A DNA stretch of 64,000 bases from Aphrocallistes beatrix (lineage: Eukaryota > Porifera > Hexactinellida > Sceptrulophora > Aphrocallistidae), in the NCBI GenBank assembly GCA_963281255.1, contig OY725488.1, positions 6,049,524-6,113,523 on the forward strand. The letters run 5' to 3'. Made by a program: the position numbers and the translations under genes. Shown piece by piece: positions 49,745 through 60,698 of this stretch. The notes under the pieces are model-generated. The model did no database searches. It had not been told where the DNA came from and saw only the letters and a program-made list of their open reading frames with translations. Every line of letters starts with the position of its first letter. The first letter of the stretch is position 1.

Positions 49745-51000
49745 AAAACTTATCAGATACTCTCATTGCCAATGTACTCGAATTCTTCCACCCCCAGGAA
49801 TTATAAATTTACTGCCCGGACTGTATTCTCCGAATCACTCTATTCGGGGGTTTCAACCAGGGTGGCGAAACCAATAATTTATTGTTTAAATTTAAGGTAA
49901 TAAAAATATTCGCTTCATGACCCCCTCCGAAATCCATTTTCGGAAAATGTTGATGGAAAAATGTTTTTGATCTACTCTACTATATAATCAACCACTTCCA
50001 CTCAAATTGATATATTTTACATATTTCCTGAAGAAATTAACATTTATGGTGAAAAACTTTCGCTCGCTTTCAGAATTAAACAAAACGGGTTGATTACTCC
50101 TCTCCTATCAAAGCCATGATATAATTTGCGTATTCAACACCTTACTTATCCACCAGATGATTCAACTAAATTTGCAGTTCTGATCACTATTTTGATTACA
50201 GCGTCGGCACCACAGTTTTAGAAGTGGTCCGTTTAACAGGACCAACCAAGGCCACTTTTGAAATGTGGTCCGGTTAAGACCAACCGGACTAGTGGCGCCG
50301 GTCCAGCATTAGGGCCCGAAGATCCTACAAATTTAGTAAGTGGCCGCGGTTTTGAAAAGGTTGAAAACCACTGATCTATCAAGGCTAACTTAGATCGTTT
50401 ATATTGATACAAGGATCGAAGTCTTTTGGAAAGACTTCTTCTGTACTTGAATAGTATGCATTAAATTGTAAATTTGACTTAATCATGTTTTCATACTCGA
50501 CCAATGGCTGGACTGTAATTTGAATCCCCCGCTTAAAATCCCGATAAAACATGTTAACATACTAGATGGTTGCCACACATGCAACCGAGCACCAATCCAT
50601 ACAGTGTTACAACGAATTTAAATAGATTTAGACGCATTCAATTTTATGGTACCAAGTTTATTTGTCTCTCTTGGTTTTCATATCTACAAATTAGCGGTGG
50701 AATCCTACTGCTGCAACTCTAGCATTTTACAACTGGTACGGAGTTCCTACATTTTTGAGAGATAAGTTTATATCATTTTGAAGATCAGGGATAAGCAGAT
50801 GCCCACTCTCCTGTTCAAAGGAGCTACTATGCACTAATTAACCACACATAATTGCCTACCAAATGTTCTAAAAACCTTAGAATCCCAAATAACTTATGCA
50901 TCAAAATGTTTTAATTGAGACATTATGTCCTCAAATTCAAATTTAATTAGACCCTGGTTAATCTGAACTACGTAGCATACTTAGCAAATGATTCTCCAAA
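49745..51000. other. Spacer between mS37 and ZCCHC4
   Basis: No gene is seen. 50190-50310 contains mirrored pieces (GTGGTCCGTTTAACAGGACC and GTGGTCCGGTTAAGACC, with GGCGCCGGTCC) that look like a degraded TA-flanked MITE. Confidence 0.4.
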
Positions 51001-52332
51001 TCACAACTGAACTAGACAATCCATTCTCTTGTGGTGCTTGTCTTTACAAATATGACATCGCTTCCTCACTTGCTCTGCAGTTAAGCATTCAGCATCAAAC
51101 GGATGGCACACATGGCAATGATCACAATGTCGGAAACTCTCCTTAACACACTTGTAACAGAAGTCGCAGTGATGGTACCTTCCTCCATCAGCTGACACGC
51201 AAGCATCGCACACGATACAATGAAATGCATCCGCGAAAACAAACTTGTTGCATTCTTCACAGCGCCTATATTCACCCGTATCAGTGGGCAATTTGAATTT
51301 TTCTAGGGGGATATTGGAAAACATCCGGATAGGACTGCCTCTATGGTTCTTACTGTACTTAACTTCATACTCGATTCTGTACTGTACCATTTTGAATGCT
51401 GTCTTCTCTGCTATTTCTGAGCCATTGAAATATGGAAATATCCAAAGAGTAGGCACCCCTTGTGGGAGTGTTGATGCTCTCCAACCTATTATTTTCCATA
51501 GTCGCCTCAGGCCCGAGTAAATCACTTCCACTTTCGCACCGAAAGGTAGATCGAGTACGATGAGAACTTTTGAAAGGTGGACAGAAGAGACAAAGTTGCG
51601 TAATTTGACTGAACCTTTCCTCGAGAAAAAGTGTGTATTGAAGAGATTAAACCTCTGATAGAGGTTTGGATTGAAGAATTGCGAGTACTTGGGATCTAAG
51701 TCTAGAAGGAACGTAGACAGCTCAGGAGAGAATTTGTTAAGTATGCATTCGTGCAGAGTGGGAGTACCAACACTGATAACATGGCTGAAGCCCAGATGTG
51801 AAATGTTGGCGTTAATGACCTTCAAAGTTGCGGCCGTGAAGAACTCTTGAGCAAGCGAGTGTCTGTCGCTGAGTGGCGGGAATAGTCGAGACGGTGAGAG
51901 TAGATCTTGGACTGCTATCTGCTGCTTTAAGATGTGGTTTTGGTGATCAACGATTTCTTCTTTTAGCAAGAGAGTCCCGCATGTGATGCATAAGCTACGA
52001 TTTTCATCATTTTCGTAATTAATAAAAGCGAGGAGCCGTTTGCGCAGATTTCTCCATTTATATTTTTCTCTACTTTTTTTATAACTTTGCAAATATGTTG
52101 TCTGTGTTTTCCTATTCATCGGAATATCCGACCATTGAAAGAAAGGGCAGCCTTTCTTTGTTCTAAATACAGCACATGCAAAGAATTTCCTAGGAGGTCG
52201 ATTTTTAAGAAATCTTTTGTAAAGGAGTGTGGGACCGTGCGAGCAGTAGGGGACCACCATACCACATGGTATAGAACAGTGGTCCACTCCTAAATAGTCC
52301 CCTTTCGCTTTTTTGCTTGTTCCTAATTTCAT
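51001..52332 (-). CDS. ZCCHC4: ZCCHC4-type 28S rRNA N6-adenosine methyltransferase
   Basis: 443 aa, intronless. ZCCHC4 methylates one adenosine of 28S rRNA. Domains: a GRF-like zinc segment VPYCSHGPTLLYKRFL...RKFFACAVFRTKKGCPFFQW (about 25-70), a C2H2-like CITCGTLLLKEEIVDHQNH (about 118-136), the methyltransferase core with SVGTPTLHECIL and DLDPKYSQFFNP, then FWIFPYF-like WIFPYFNGSEIAEK, IRMFSNIPLEKFKLP and a Cys/His-rich C-terminus ending in CHICKDKHHKRMDC (CCHC knuckle). Length is slightly below human (513). The usual catalytic DPPF tetrapeptide reads DLPF (VLDLPFGAKV), with Leu for the first Pro. Orthology is clear; activity is uncertain. Confidence 0.9.
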   Translation of the reverse strand: MKLGTSKKAKGDYLGVDHCSIPCGMVVPYCSHGPTLLYKRFLKNRPPRKFFACAVFRTKKGCPFFQWSDIPMNRKTQTTYLQSYKKSREKYKWRNLRKRLLAFINYENDENRSLCITCGTLLLKEEIVDHQNHILKQQIAVQDLLSPSRLFPPLSDRHSLAQEFFTAATLKVINANISHLGFSHVISVGTPTLHECILNKFSPELSTFLLDLDPKYSQFFNPNLYQRFNLFNTHFFSRKGSVKLRNFVSSVHLSKVLIVLDLPFGAKVEVIYSGLRRLWKIIGWRASTLPQGVPTLWIFPYFNGSEIAEKTAFKMVQYRIEYEVKYSKNHRGSPIRMFSNIPLEKFKLPTDTGEYRRCEECNKFVFADAFHCIVCDACVSADGGRYHHCDFCYKCVKESFRHCDHCHVCHPFDAECLTAEQVRKRCHICKDKHHKRMDCLVQL

Positions 52333-52854
52333 CTGCTATAATGAAACAAGGAAGACAATGTGTGAATTAATAATGCCTTTAATATGTACGGTGCCGCAAC
52401 ATTATTGTACGTATTCCACATATTCAACCTTGTTTGTCATTAGGATTCGGAGGTACATAACTGTAACCCTCATACTATATGTAGACATCACAGCCCGCTA
52501 TGATGCGCTCCGGAGCATATCTCTAAATATACTTGTGTACGTCTGGCATGGATAAATACCGTCACAATATAAGATAGTATTCTAGTACAATCGGACTAAT
52601 CATGCACCGAAATGAGTCGGACTCCTAAACACCTTTGTAGTGTACAAAGTTTGCAAATGTTTGTCATACCAATGCTGGATTTGAGTTTAACTCTAAGAAA
52701 TATCTTTGGTAGTAGAAAACAAAAGTACGTTTGAATATGCAGTGCATGTATTTAATTTTATTATTTCTTCCTGGGTTCCACAAAATCAATTCTGACATAA
52801 TTATTATATTACCAGTCTTGAATTAGAAAGTTCTTTGTCAATATTAAAAGCAAA
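52333..52854. other. Divergent promoter region between ZCCHC4 and the dsRBD gene
   Basis: The two genes diverge from this 520-bp interval, so it should hold both promoters. No clear TATA pair, repeat or RNA gene is seen. Confidence 0.4.
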
Positions 52855-54075
52855 ATGAATGATTTGGAGAAGAAAGGTTTCAAATCAGAGTGCACCATCA
52901 ACCGAGAAGGCAATCAGATCCTGGCTGCGCTGACAGTAGAGGGAATTAGCGAAAAGTTCTCCGCTTACAGCGACACAATTCAAGCGGCGAAGAATGCAGC
53001 AGCGAACTTAGCTCTAACCTACATTGCTAAGAATAATGTGAATGGCTCTAACGATGTCTACGAAAGCGGACAAGGTGAGGAGGGTCCGATCCAGATGTTG
53101 AAGAAACTCTACCCTGAGTGCGAGCTGAACTTTGAATCGGTTTGTATCGTGGATGTAGGCGGAACCAAATTCGAAAGCCGAGGGGAGAATCGGGGGATAG
53201 CGCGAGTGACCGCATCCGCAGCTGCTCTAGAAGCTCTAAACGGAATTCATTTCGAGAACCTAGACTCTTATCTAGAAGAAAAGAAAAAAGAGACTAAAGA
53301 AAGGAAAGACGTTTTAAAGCACCCTGCTTCCGCACTCCATGAGGTCGTAGGTCAGAGAGCTATATTCAATTTCGACGAAGAGATCCTCGCGGACGGCATG
53401 AGGAGGAGGTTCACTTGCAAAGTGAACATTGATGAGAAGTTGTTCACTGCCATCGCGTCGAATAAGAGACTTGCAAAGTACAACGCAGCCCTGACCGCCC
53501 TGAATGGACTCGGTCTCAGCAAGCAGTTTAAACTGATGGCTCCTCCTGTAGACAACCTGGTGGGATTTAATACTGGGGATAAGCGGAATTTTAACACGGG
53601 GTATAGAGGACGTGGAACACCCTCGAAAAGGCGAAGATGGATCCCAAATATTCACCAGTCTTTTACTCCGTCTAATTTATGGGACAGTTCAAATCCTTTC
53701 ACAGGTAAATTTGAACCCACTCCACCACGAGGAGGCGGAAGAGGCCGCGGTAGTTATCGTGCGCGAGGAAGCCCCGTTTTCCGCGGGCGTGGGGGAGGGC
53801 AGGTTGTAGGAGACTTCTCTTCCACTTACCCTCCGGAAGAAAGTTACGGCATACAGGATCCCGGATACGGACCCCCCAGAGAGCCGTACCCTGAGTTTCC
53901 GCCGCAGGAGATGGGGGGCTATAATCAGGGATTCAATCCTGATTATAACTCAGATTTCCAGTACCCCGGACCCTCTCCCCAGCCAGCCCGTGGCCATGCT
54001 TATTCCCAGCAGCGGGGTAGTTCCGGCTTCGGCGCTTTCCAACAGAACGATCTTGGATACCAGTACAGTTACTAA
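52855..54075 (+). CDS. Triple dsRNA-binding-domain protein with RGG/YP-rich tail
   Basis: 406 aa, intronless. Three dsRBD-like units: GFKSECTINREGNQILAALT with AAKNAAANLALTYI (about 7-60), PIQMLKKLYPECELNFES with ARVTASAAALEALNG (about 77-133), and HPASALHEVVGQRAIFNF with ASNKRLAKYNAALTALNGLG (about 160-224). The third is the best match to the KKVAKxxAAxxAL helix that grips RNA, and recalls the ILF3/STRBP/SPNR type. The C-terminal 270-406 is low-complexity: RGG repeats (GGGRGRGSYRARGSP, FRGRGGG), a K/R patch TPSKRRRW that could be a nuclear signal, and a Tyr/Pro/Gln-rich end. No DZF or deaminase domain. Likely an RNA-binding regulator with phase-separating tail; the exact orthologue is not identified. 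Confidence 0.75.
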   Translation: MNDLEKKGFKSECTINREGNQILAALTVEGISEKFSAYSDTIQAAKNAAANLALTYIAKNNVNGSNDVYESGQGEEGPIQMLKKLYPECELNFESVCIVDVGGTKFESRGENRGIARVTASAAALEALNGIHFENLDSYLEEKKKETKERKDVLKHPASALHEVVGQRAIFNFDEEILADGMRRRFTCKVNIDEKLFTAIASNKRLAKYNAALTALNGLGLSKQFKLMAPPVDNLVGFNTGDKRNFNTGYRGRGTPSKRRRWIPNIHQSFTPSNLWDSSNPFTGKFEPTPPRGGGRGRGSYRARGSPVFRGRGGGQVVGDFSSTYPPEESYGIQDPGYGPPREPYPEFPPQEMGGYNQGFNPDYNSDFQYPGPSPQPARGHAYSQQRGSSGFGAFQQNDLGYQYSY

Positions 54076-55195
54076 ATAACTGTGGCCAGTATCCCAGAAT
54101 GTAGTTAACTATTTAGAAACTTAAGTACAGCTCTTGTCTCTTGAATAGTTTATACCTATCTCTCCTAACCTCCTCGCAATGACTATTTCCATCGAACTCC
54201 TATGCTGAGCTATTATTTTACTTATCTTGACTCCATTATTATCTCGGAATACTTCGTGTTTAGAGAATTCATATTATATAAGGTTCTATTATTATTAATT
54301 CCTATATGCTATAATTACTAGTAATAGAATCAATTATTTGGCTGTGCTTCATAACACGTATTAGTTAGGAAGCACAAAACAAATAGGGTTACTATGATGA
54401 AAATTCCGCTTGGCTTGTCGGATAATTCGCGGTTTTGGGTTTGTTAGAATAAATCACATGAAAATACCATTTTAACGCGTTTTAGAATATTCCTAATATT
54501 TGTGATGGTTGACAAAAGAGAGGGGAGAAGGAAACGTTATCTCAATCATTATTTTTTATTAAAATAACACTTATTGCTCAGATATGGCTAAATCACATTT
54601 AATCATATCCCACAACGCCTCGTTAGAATCCAATAATACACACCATTTACATAGTTACGCGTATACGTATTACAAGTACAGTCAACTCCGTTTAATCGGG
54701 ACACCACTTAATCTGTACTCCAGGAATGGAATGGTTCCCATACATAGAAGCTAATACTAAATTTCATCAGACAAAAATCCAGGACCAAAGTGTCCCGATT
54801 AAGCAGAGTCACCTGTATATATGTAAATTACTTACTATTAAGTAGTGGATCAGTTGTATTTTTGTTAAAACAGACTGGATTCAATGATACAAGCTACCAT
54901 TCTAATGGTGTGATAGTCAAGTTCTTCGAATGCTTAATTCAATAACTATATAATATAATTAATTTCAATATTAAACTTTCCCATGGCTTTCATTATGAGA
55001 AGCTTTCTTGTTTCAATTTTCCGGGTACACAGCAGGGTAATTCGTGATTAAGGATACTAATAATAAGAATGAAAGCAAAATGAATGACCAAAGCTGAAGA
55101 CTGATGGTGGTACTTTTCATGCTTCAAGGCGTTTACTCATATAAATACTATCACCATTAGCTATTGATATCCTTACTCTTGTATACTCTGATTAA
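54076..55195. other. Spacer with a small pogo-like MITE
   Basis: AT-rich. 54679-54815 is a 137-bp MITE with ends CAGTCAACTCCGTTTAATCG / GATTAAGCAGAGTCACCTG between TA dinucleotides, similar to 32726-32899. Nothing else is recognised. Confidence 0.6.
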
Positions 55196-57194
55196 ATGGC
55201 ACAGCGTGGCGCTATTAAGAAGGCTGATGGTGAGTCGACAGAGAAGCATACTACTATGAAATCACATTCTGTAAGTTGAAATTCGATATTTTGTCTCTGT
55301 TAAGCTGCATACATATATATGTGCGTACCTATCTTTGTTAGGGATTCGTGGATTTCTGGGACGGACCGATTACTCTGGACAGGAGCGGTCATGATAAAAT
55401 TAAATGGAAGAAAAGGTATTTAGTAATGCAAACAAGTCCACACTCATTTATCCACCTCCTCATGTACCGAAAGAAGAAAACGACTGATGTCCCAGTCTTG
55501 AATTTCACACTTTCGGACGAGACAAGTATGCTATGCTTCGGACCCACGTATAGGAATAAATTCACTTTTGATGTCAGTGTGCGGATCGGGAGATTGTTCA
55601 TGCGCTACAGGTTCGGAGTAGAGGCGGAGGATAGCAGGAACAGGTGGCTACACGAGCTCGTGACTAGCTACTTTGTGCAGCCACACACGCCACTCAGTAA
55701 GTGGGCGATAATAGTTTATTTATCTCGTAAGGGGGGTATAAAGGAATTTGATACTCGAAATGAGATACAAGATGACCGAAAATCATTAAGAATTCGCAGA
55801 GAGAGAGCATATTTAGCTAATTACGTAGGATAAAATAATCCAGACAGGAGAATATAAACGATATGAATAAGAGCTCCCATCTAATGATATTCCTTCCTAC
55901 AGATTTGACCTACTTAGTCACACCTATCACAACTCCTCAAGTTACCAAGTTGTCATTAACCGGTGTGTCCTACCTACTGCTGTTTAAAGGACATATTGAA
56001 TTGTGTCGCTTGTCTGACCACGCAAGGCTAGGAAAGTGGCCCATCTCAGCAGTGCACTCCTATACAACTGATAAAAATGTGTTCACAGTCAAGTTCAAAC
56101 CGAATTCCATGTATGGGGAAGTTGAGATCCCTTTTTGTTCCAAAAGCACAATTGAGATATTCCGATTACTCAACTCTCTAATCACGACTGGAGATTTCCC
56201 GATCGGACAAGCTCCGGGCGTCAAAAAACCGCGAGCGCAACCGCTCTTTTCTCAACAGCTCCCAGATATGATTAGCATCAACGGTGACATTCCTAGCAGT
56301 CCTATTTTAGGTAATAATAAATTAAACAATATTTCTCCACTGATCCCCAAGAAGGAGGTAAAACCTTCAAAGTCGAATCCGGGAAGGAACAACCTTATTA
56401 GTATGACTAGCCCCGAACCACAGTACCACACCATCCAGTACCCTAACTCTCCTGAGAGGAAGGGAGGGCAAAAAAGGAAGAACAGAGTTATAAGTATGGA
56501 ATCAGATATGTCGTTTTTCGATGCGACACATTACGACAAGTTCAAATACTTTCAGAATGGGAACATGGCGCAGAAAGGGAGGGATCGACTCCACAGGACC
56601 TCCGATGTGAATGCAGTTTCAGATATAATTCACGCTAGCAATTCTACCGGTAACATCCCCACAATCTACTCACCTCTCAATGCAACAAACTCCCTTGATG
56701 ATCCTACTTACAGTGTGGCGAACTTCCATCGATTTCCTGGTTGGCAAAACTCGACCAAACAAAATGACCAAATGCTAGTACGTAGCAGCTCAGAGCAGAA
56801 TGTGTTCGAAACCCCGAGTAAGACGATCTATGAGCAGCTCCCGCTTGCCAAGGCCAACTCTTTGGATAACATCTTAGCCGACGAACTTGCTAATGTATCA
56901 ATCGGGCCCAGTCCATATGCTGTCGTAAACCTTCCATCTATTCCGCCACTAAGACCTCTCCCAATGGGAGCACCTAGGTTGAAGAAAGCGCCGACTCCTC
57001 CCCCGATACCCCAGTTCAATCAACCTAACGGCTACGAATCAGTTACGCTCCCGGTGAGAGGGGAGAAACTGCGAGGGATGAAGAAGTCTCCAACTATTGA
57101 CGATAACCTCAACTTCGGTAATTTCCGCCTGGAGGAGAGCAGACAATGGGTAAGAGAAACCAATCACAAACTTGATGATATTCATGAAAACTAA
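55196..57194 (+). CDS. DOK/IRS-like adaptor 1 (PH + PTB), three exons
   Basis: Exons 55196-55270, 55342-55696 and 55903-57194 join in frame to about 573 aa. PH domain (about 28-140): FWDGPITLDRSGHDKIKWKK with a final Trp RNRWLHELV. IRS-type PTB domain (about 145-245): TKLSLTGVSYLLLFKG, LGKWPISAVHSYTTDKNVFT and NSMYGEVEIPF, the PTB phosphotyrosine pocket region. The remainder is disordered with tyrosine sites (TIYEQLPL, PYAVVNLP) and SH3-type proline motifs (PPLRPLPMGAP, TPPPIPQF). This is the DOK layout: recruited to membrane receptors, phosphorylated, then binding SH2/SH3 proteins. It has a tandem paralogue at 60699. It could alternatively be called IRS/FRS-like. Confidence 0.8.
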
Positions 57195-59410
57195 TGGATT
57201 CATAACATGACAACCGTTCTGATATATTCTGTGGACATGCATGAGCCATCAACTTTCCGCTACCTCGTAACAATATCGTAAACCTGATTCTGTGGATGCA
57301 TGATACATTGTTTGTGGATATTTTTATCTGGGTTCACACACTCATGTGTGGTTTTAAATTTGTATACCGTGTATTTTTTCATTGGTTATAAAGAATATTT
57401 TTAAGAAGAATTTTTACTGTTATTATAATTAACCTAGGGCCCTAGACAACGAGTTGTTGTTTAATCGCAACTGGAGAGATTACGTCTGTGTATTACTGAT
57501 AGCGACTTATTTAATAGGGTGCTCCAAAAAATTCGAAAGTTTGAATCTTTAGATGCACACTATTGAAATAGTTTACTTTGATCACCAGATATTCACCATA
57601 AAAGTTTCAAATAAAGTTACTAGTTTCTTTGAATATCAGAAGTAAAAATGAATGAGCTTCAATCAGAATCTAACTATAATTTAATGTATGACACATGAAC
57701 GTAATAGCAGCGTATGAGTAGAATCGCTAACTATTCCCCAAAATTTAGAAAAACGATCCTCCATTTTGCTATTTCATTCAGAGATAAATACATAACATTA
57801 GCAGAGCTGCAAATGATAAGAATTCATAAGGAGTGACCTGTGACTCATGTGACATATCAAATGAATGACCCAAGAACCATTTGATCCATGTGTCATGACT
57901 CATGACACACTCGTTATTATATCGCCCATTATGTCTCATTTGATATTCATAAATATAATAATTTAAGAACATAAGTTTAGCACGAGTATTAAGAAAGGTG
58001 GATTTTATAATTATTATTCACCTGATTTGGCATACAGGCAACATTGCATATCGTTGATATGTCATCCTCACTCTCTGAGGAGCCCAACTTCACAGGATTC
58101 AAAAGTTGATCTTGATTTGTCATATAATTATAAAACATAAATTAGACAATAAATTGTTATCAAAATTGATTATTTCTTTGGTATATGTTCAAGTTAAAGT
58201 GAATAAATAATTGAAGCTACCATTAATAAGGTTAAATTTCGGCAAAGAGCACAAAATTTGAGAATTGAAAAAATACCCCAATTGGACAAAAAAGATGTTA
58301 AATTTTGTAGTTCACTTATAAACCCCCCAAAAGCCCATTCCATTTCCAATCAATCTTGTCATCATAACAGGTTTTCACAGATTATTCTGGCATGTATGCA
58401 TTTTGGCCAGTCTCTTGGGTGGCCATTATAGACAGGTTTCACTGTACACAGTTATTCTCTCGTGTGTGAACTTAAGCACCTGGAAAACTTTCCACAAATA
58501 TTAGATTTAGAGATGGTGTAATCGAGGTATATACGTACTAACAAAGTCTAAATTTAATTGTGTATTGTGTCTGTTGAAATTGCATTCCATCATTCAAGTT
58601 TAGAGAATATGTACACCTGAGTAAAATCAGATCAATTTCTTAGAAAGTAGAGATATCAGATCCAGTATACGCATAAATAACACCCTCTAAATATTGGAAC
58701 ACCAAAGTTCCCATGAATTGTCTCTACGCTAAATTATTTATTTACAATCATTATATCTGTTTTTGCTGGAATTGATTGAAAATTTGCTAATTGACCACTA
58801 AGCAGCAGACTTCCATTTTCTTCAAATTAACTTTATATATTATGAATAGTTCATTATTCTGTTTTGCTGATGATATGGAATCAACTTTTCGGGGAAAACG
58901 AGCCGCTATGTATGACTATCAGTCATGAAACTGAATGTGACTGTGTTCTACCGGTCTGCAGGTGTCGACTGCTACTCAGCATTCTGGTTTCTGCAAATAG
59001 TTATTCGATTGAGATGACTAATGATGTCAGCTAATTCATTTTAAAAAGTCCTTATTCGCTCAGAGATTACTTGAAGTATTCCAGTAGATCTCAGAATAGA
59101 TTAAAACATCATTTACGAGGTCTACTCAGCAAGTTCTAGGCCTTCATTTGATTATGCTAAAACTTCTTACAACCATTGTCATCTCTTGACATGAGCCCGT
59201 CCCTGTTCCTGTCACCCATCCTTGGATCTGCCACTGATAACACAGGTATGTAATACAAGTGAGTTAAAGTTTTAGAGAAAACGTCAACTCACTAGACTAA
59301 TAATGACATCATTGCCACAGTGTGCACAATCGCATTCCTACATGTTAAAGGAGACCACTAGTGTCTTCTATTCGGCACACAAACAAGCTTGTTGCAAAGG
59401 TTAATTACGT
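57195..59410. other. Spacer between the two DOK-like genes, left part
   Basis: AT-rich, no gene. A fragment at 58400-58460 (TGGCCATTATAGACAGG) matches the ends of the 59412 element. 57780-57960 contains repeated GACTCATGTGACA / TGTCATGACTCATGACAC pieces. Confidence 0.4.
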
Positions 59411-59411
59411 A

Positions 59412-60137
59412 CAGTTGAACCTGTCTATAACGGCCACTCAACGGTCTGGTCAAAAATGGCCGTTATAGACAGGTATGGGCCAGAATATATAGTGTCAGGT
59501 TGTAACAACGATGCGGTGCAGTGACAATCTATACATGTACTGGATATCACTGATGTACAGTAGAATGTCAGTTATCCGAACCCCCAGTTAACCAAACTGT
59601 ACATATAAAAAAATTGGAAATGATCCTACTTGAGCCAAGATAATTGAAAGCACTAAAAACACCACTCCCGATAAGACACATCATAATATGCTGTAAATCG
59701 AACCCAATAAATTAAGAATTCCACAGAAATACTTAGCACATCACATTCCTGGTTCGTTTCTTCACTTTTAAAATAGTGTTACTCAACCACATTATATAAA
59801 TTTTTATCAGTTCAATATAAATTATACACGAGTAGAAAGTCACTTATCTAAACGCCAGTTTTTCGAACTTCAGTTATCCGAACCCCCTTTGGTCCCATCA
59901 CGTTCGGATAACTGACGTTCTACTGTACATTACTACTTATGTTACTGCTAGAAACTTAATATCGTAATAAACACATGTATGTAATTCTAAGCATGAAGTG
60001 GCCGTTATAAACAGTTTTAGGGATCGAAAAAGGGTGGCCGTTGGCCGCGTTGAGCAGGTGACCGTTATACACAGGTTCAAAATTATGGAAAATCGGACGG
60101 GACTGTTCTTAGGTGGCCGCTAGAGTAGGTCCGACTG
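59412..60137. mobile_element. TA-target MITE with a second MITE inside
   Basis: Left end CAGTTGAACCTGTCTATAAC and right end GGCCGCTAGAGTAGGTCCGA with CTG are imperfect inverted repeats. GGCCGTTATA pieces recur just inside each end. A pogo-like MITE lies at 59558-59925 within it. The right TA is changed. Confidence 0.6.
59558..59925. mobile_element. Pogo/Tigger-like MITE, nested
   Basis: Ends CAGTAGAATGTCAGTTATCC / GGATAACTGACGTTCTACTG are nearly perfect inverted repeats between TA (59556-59557 and 59926-59927). 368 bp, no coding sequence. It shares the GTTATCCGAAC core with the MITEs at 13315 and 26420. Confidence 0.8.
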
Positions 60138-60698
60138 TCTATTTAATCAGATTTTGAAAGGAACATTCTAAACATCCCTAGGTGATGTTATGGGGAGGGT
60201 AATTATTAAATTTGCTTTGCAAACTTTCTAAGATTTATTTCTAATCTAATAAATTATTATTGCTTAAATCATTCATTTTATAAAGAAACACCCATTTATC
60301 TATAATCGAGTCAAAACCAATGCATTCCCATGAATACTAAAAGTGAAAATGGAGACTCCCATTTCACCTAAATGTTGACGAATGTTGCTAATTTTCCACT
60401 TATTCTATGTTCCAGAAGCATGAACAGTATAAACTAATGACATAGAAATGATGTTACCTTATAATTCCTAAAAACGTACATACTAATTTGTTCTGAGAAA
60501 TAACTCCTCTTGTTGCCCCATCTAGGTCTGAGAAATATAATACGAGACTGCTTTTCTTAATTTACTAATTATGCTTGTTTATAGTGGAATTTCCTAGAAT
60601 GATTCATCTACTCTGGAGGGTATTTATAAGCTCGAGAGTATAGATATATATTATAACATAATTTAAACTTCAAATATAACACATAATACTTTTTAAAA
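60138..60698. other. Upstream region of DOK-like gene 2
   Basis: AT-rich, probably the promoter and 5' UTR. ATTTATAAGCTCGAGAG at about 60630 and TATATATTATAAC at about 60648 are weak TATA candidates 50-70 bp before the ATG. No other feature. Confidence 0.35.
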
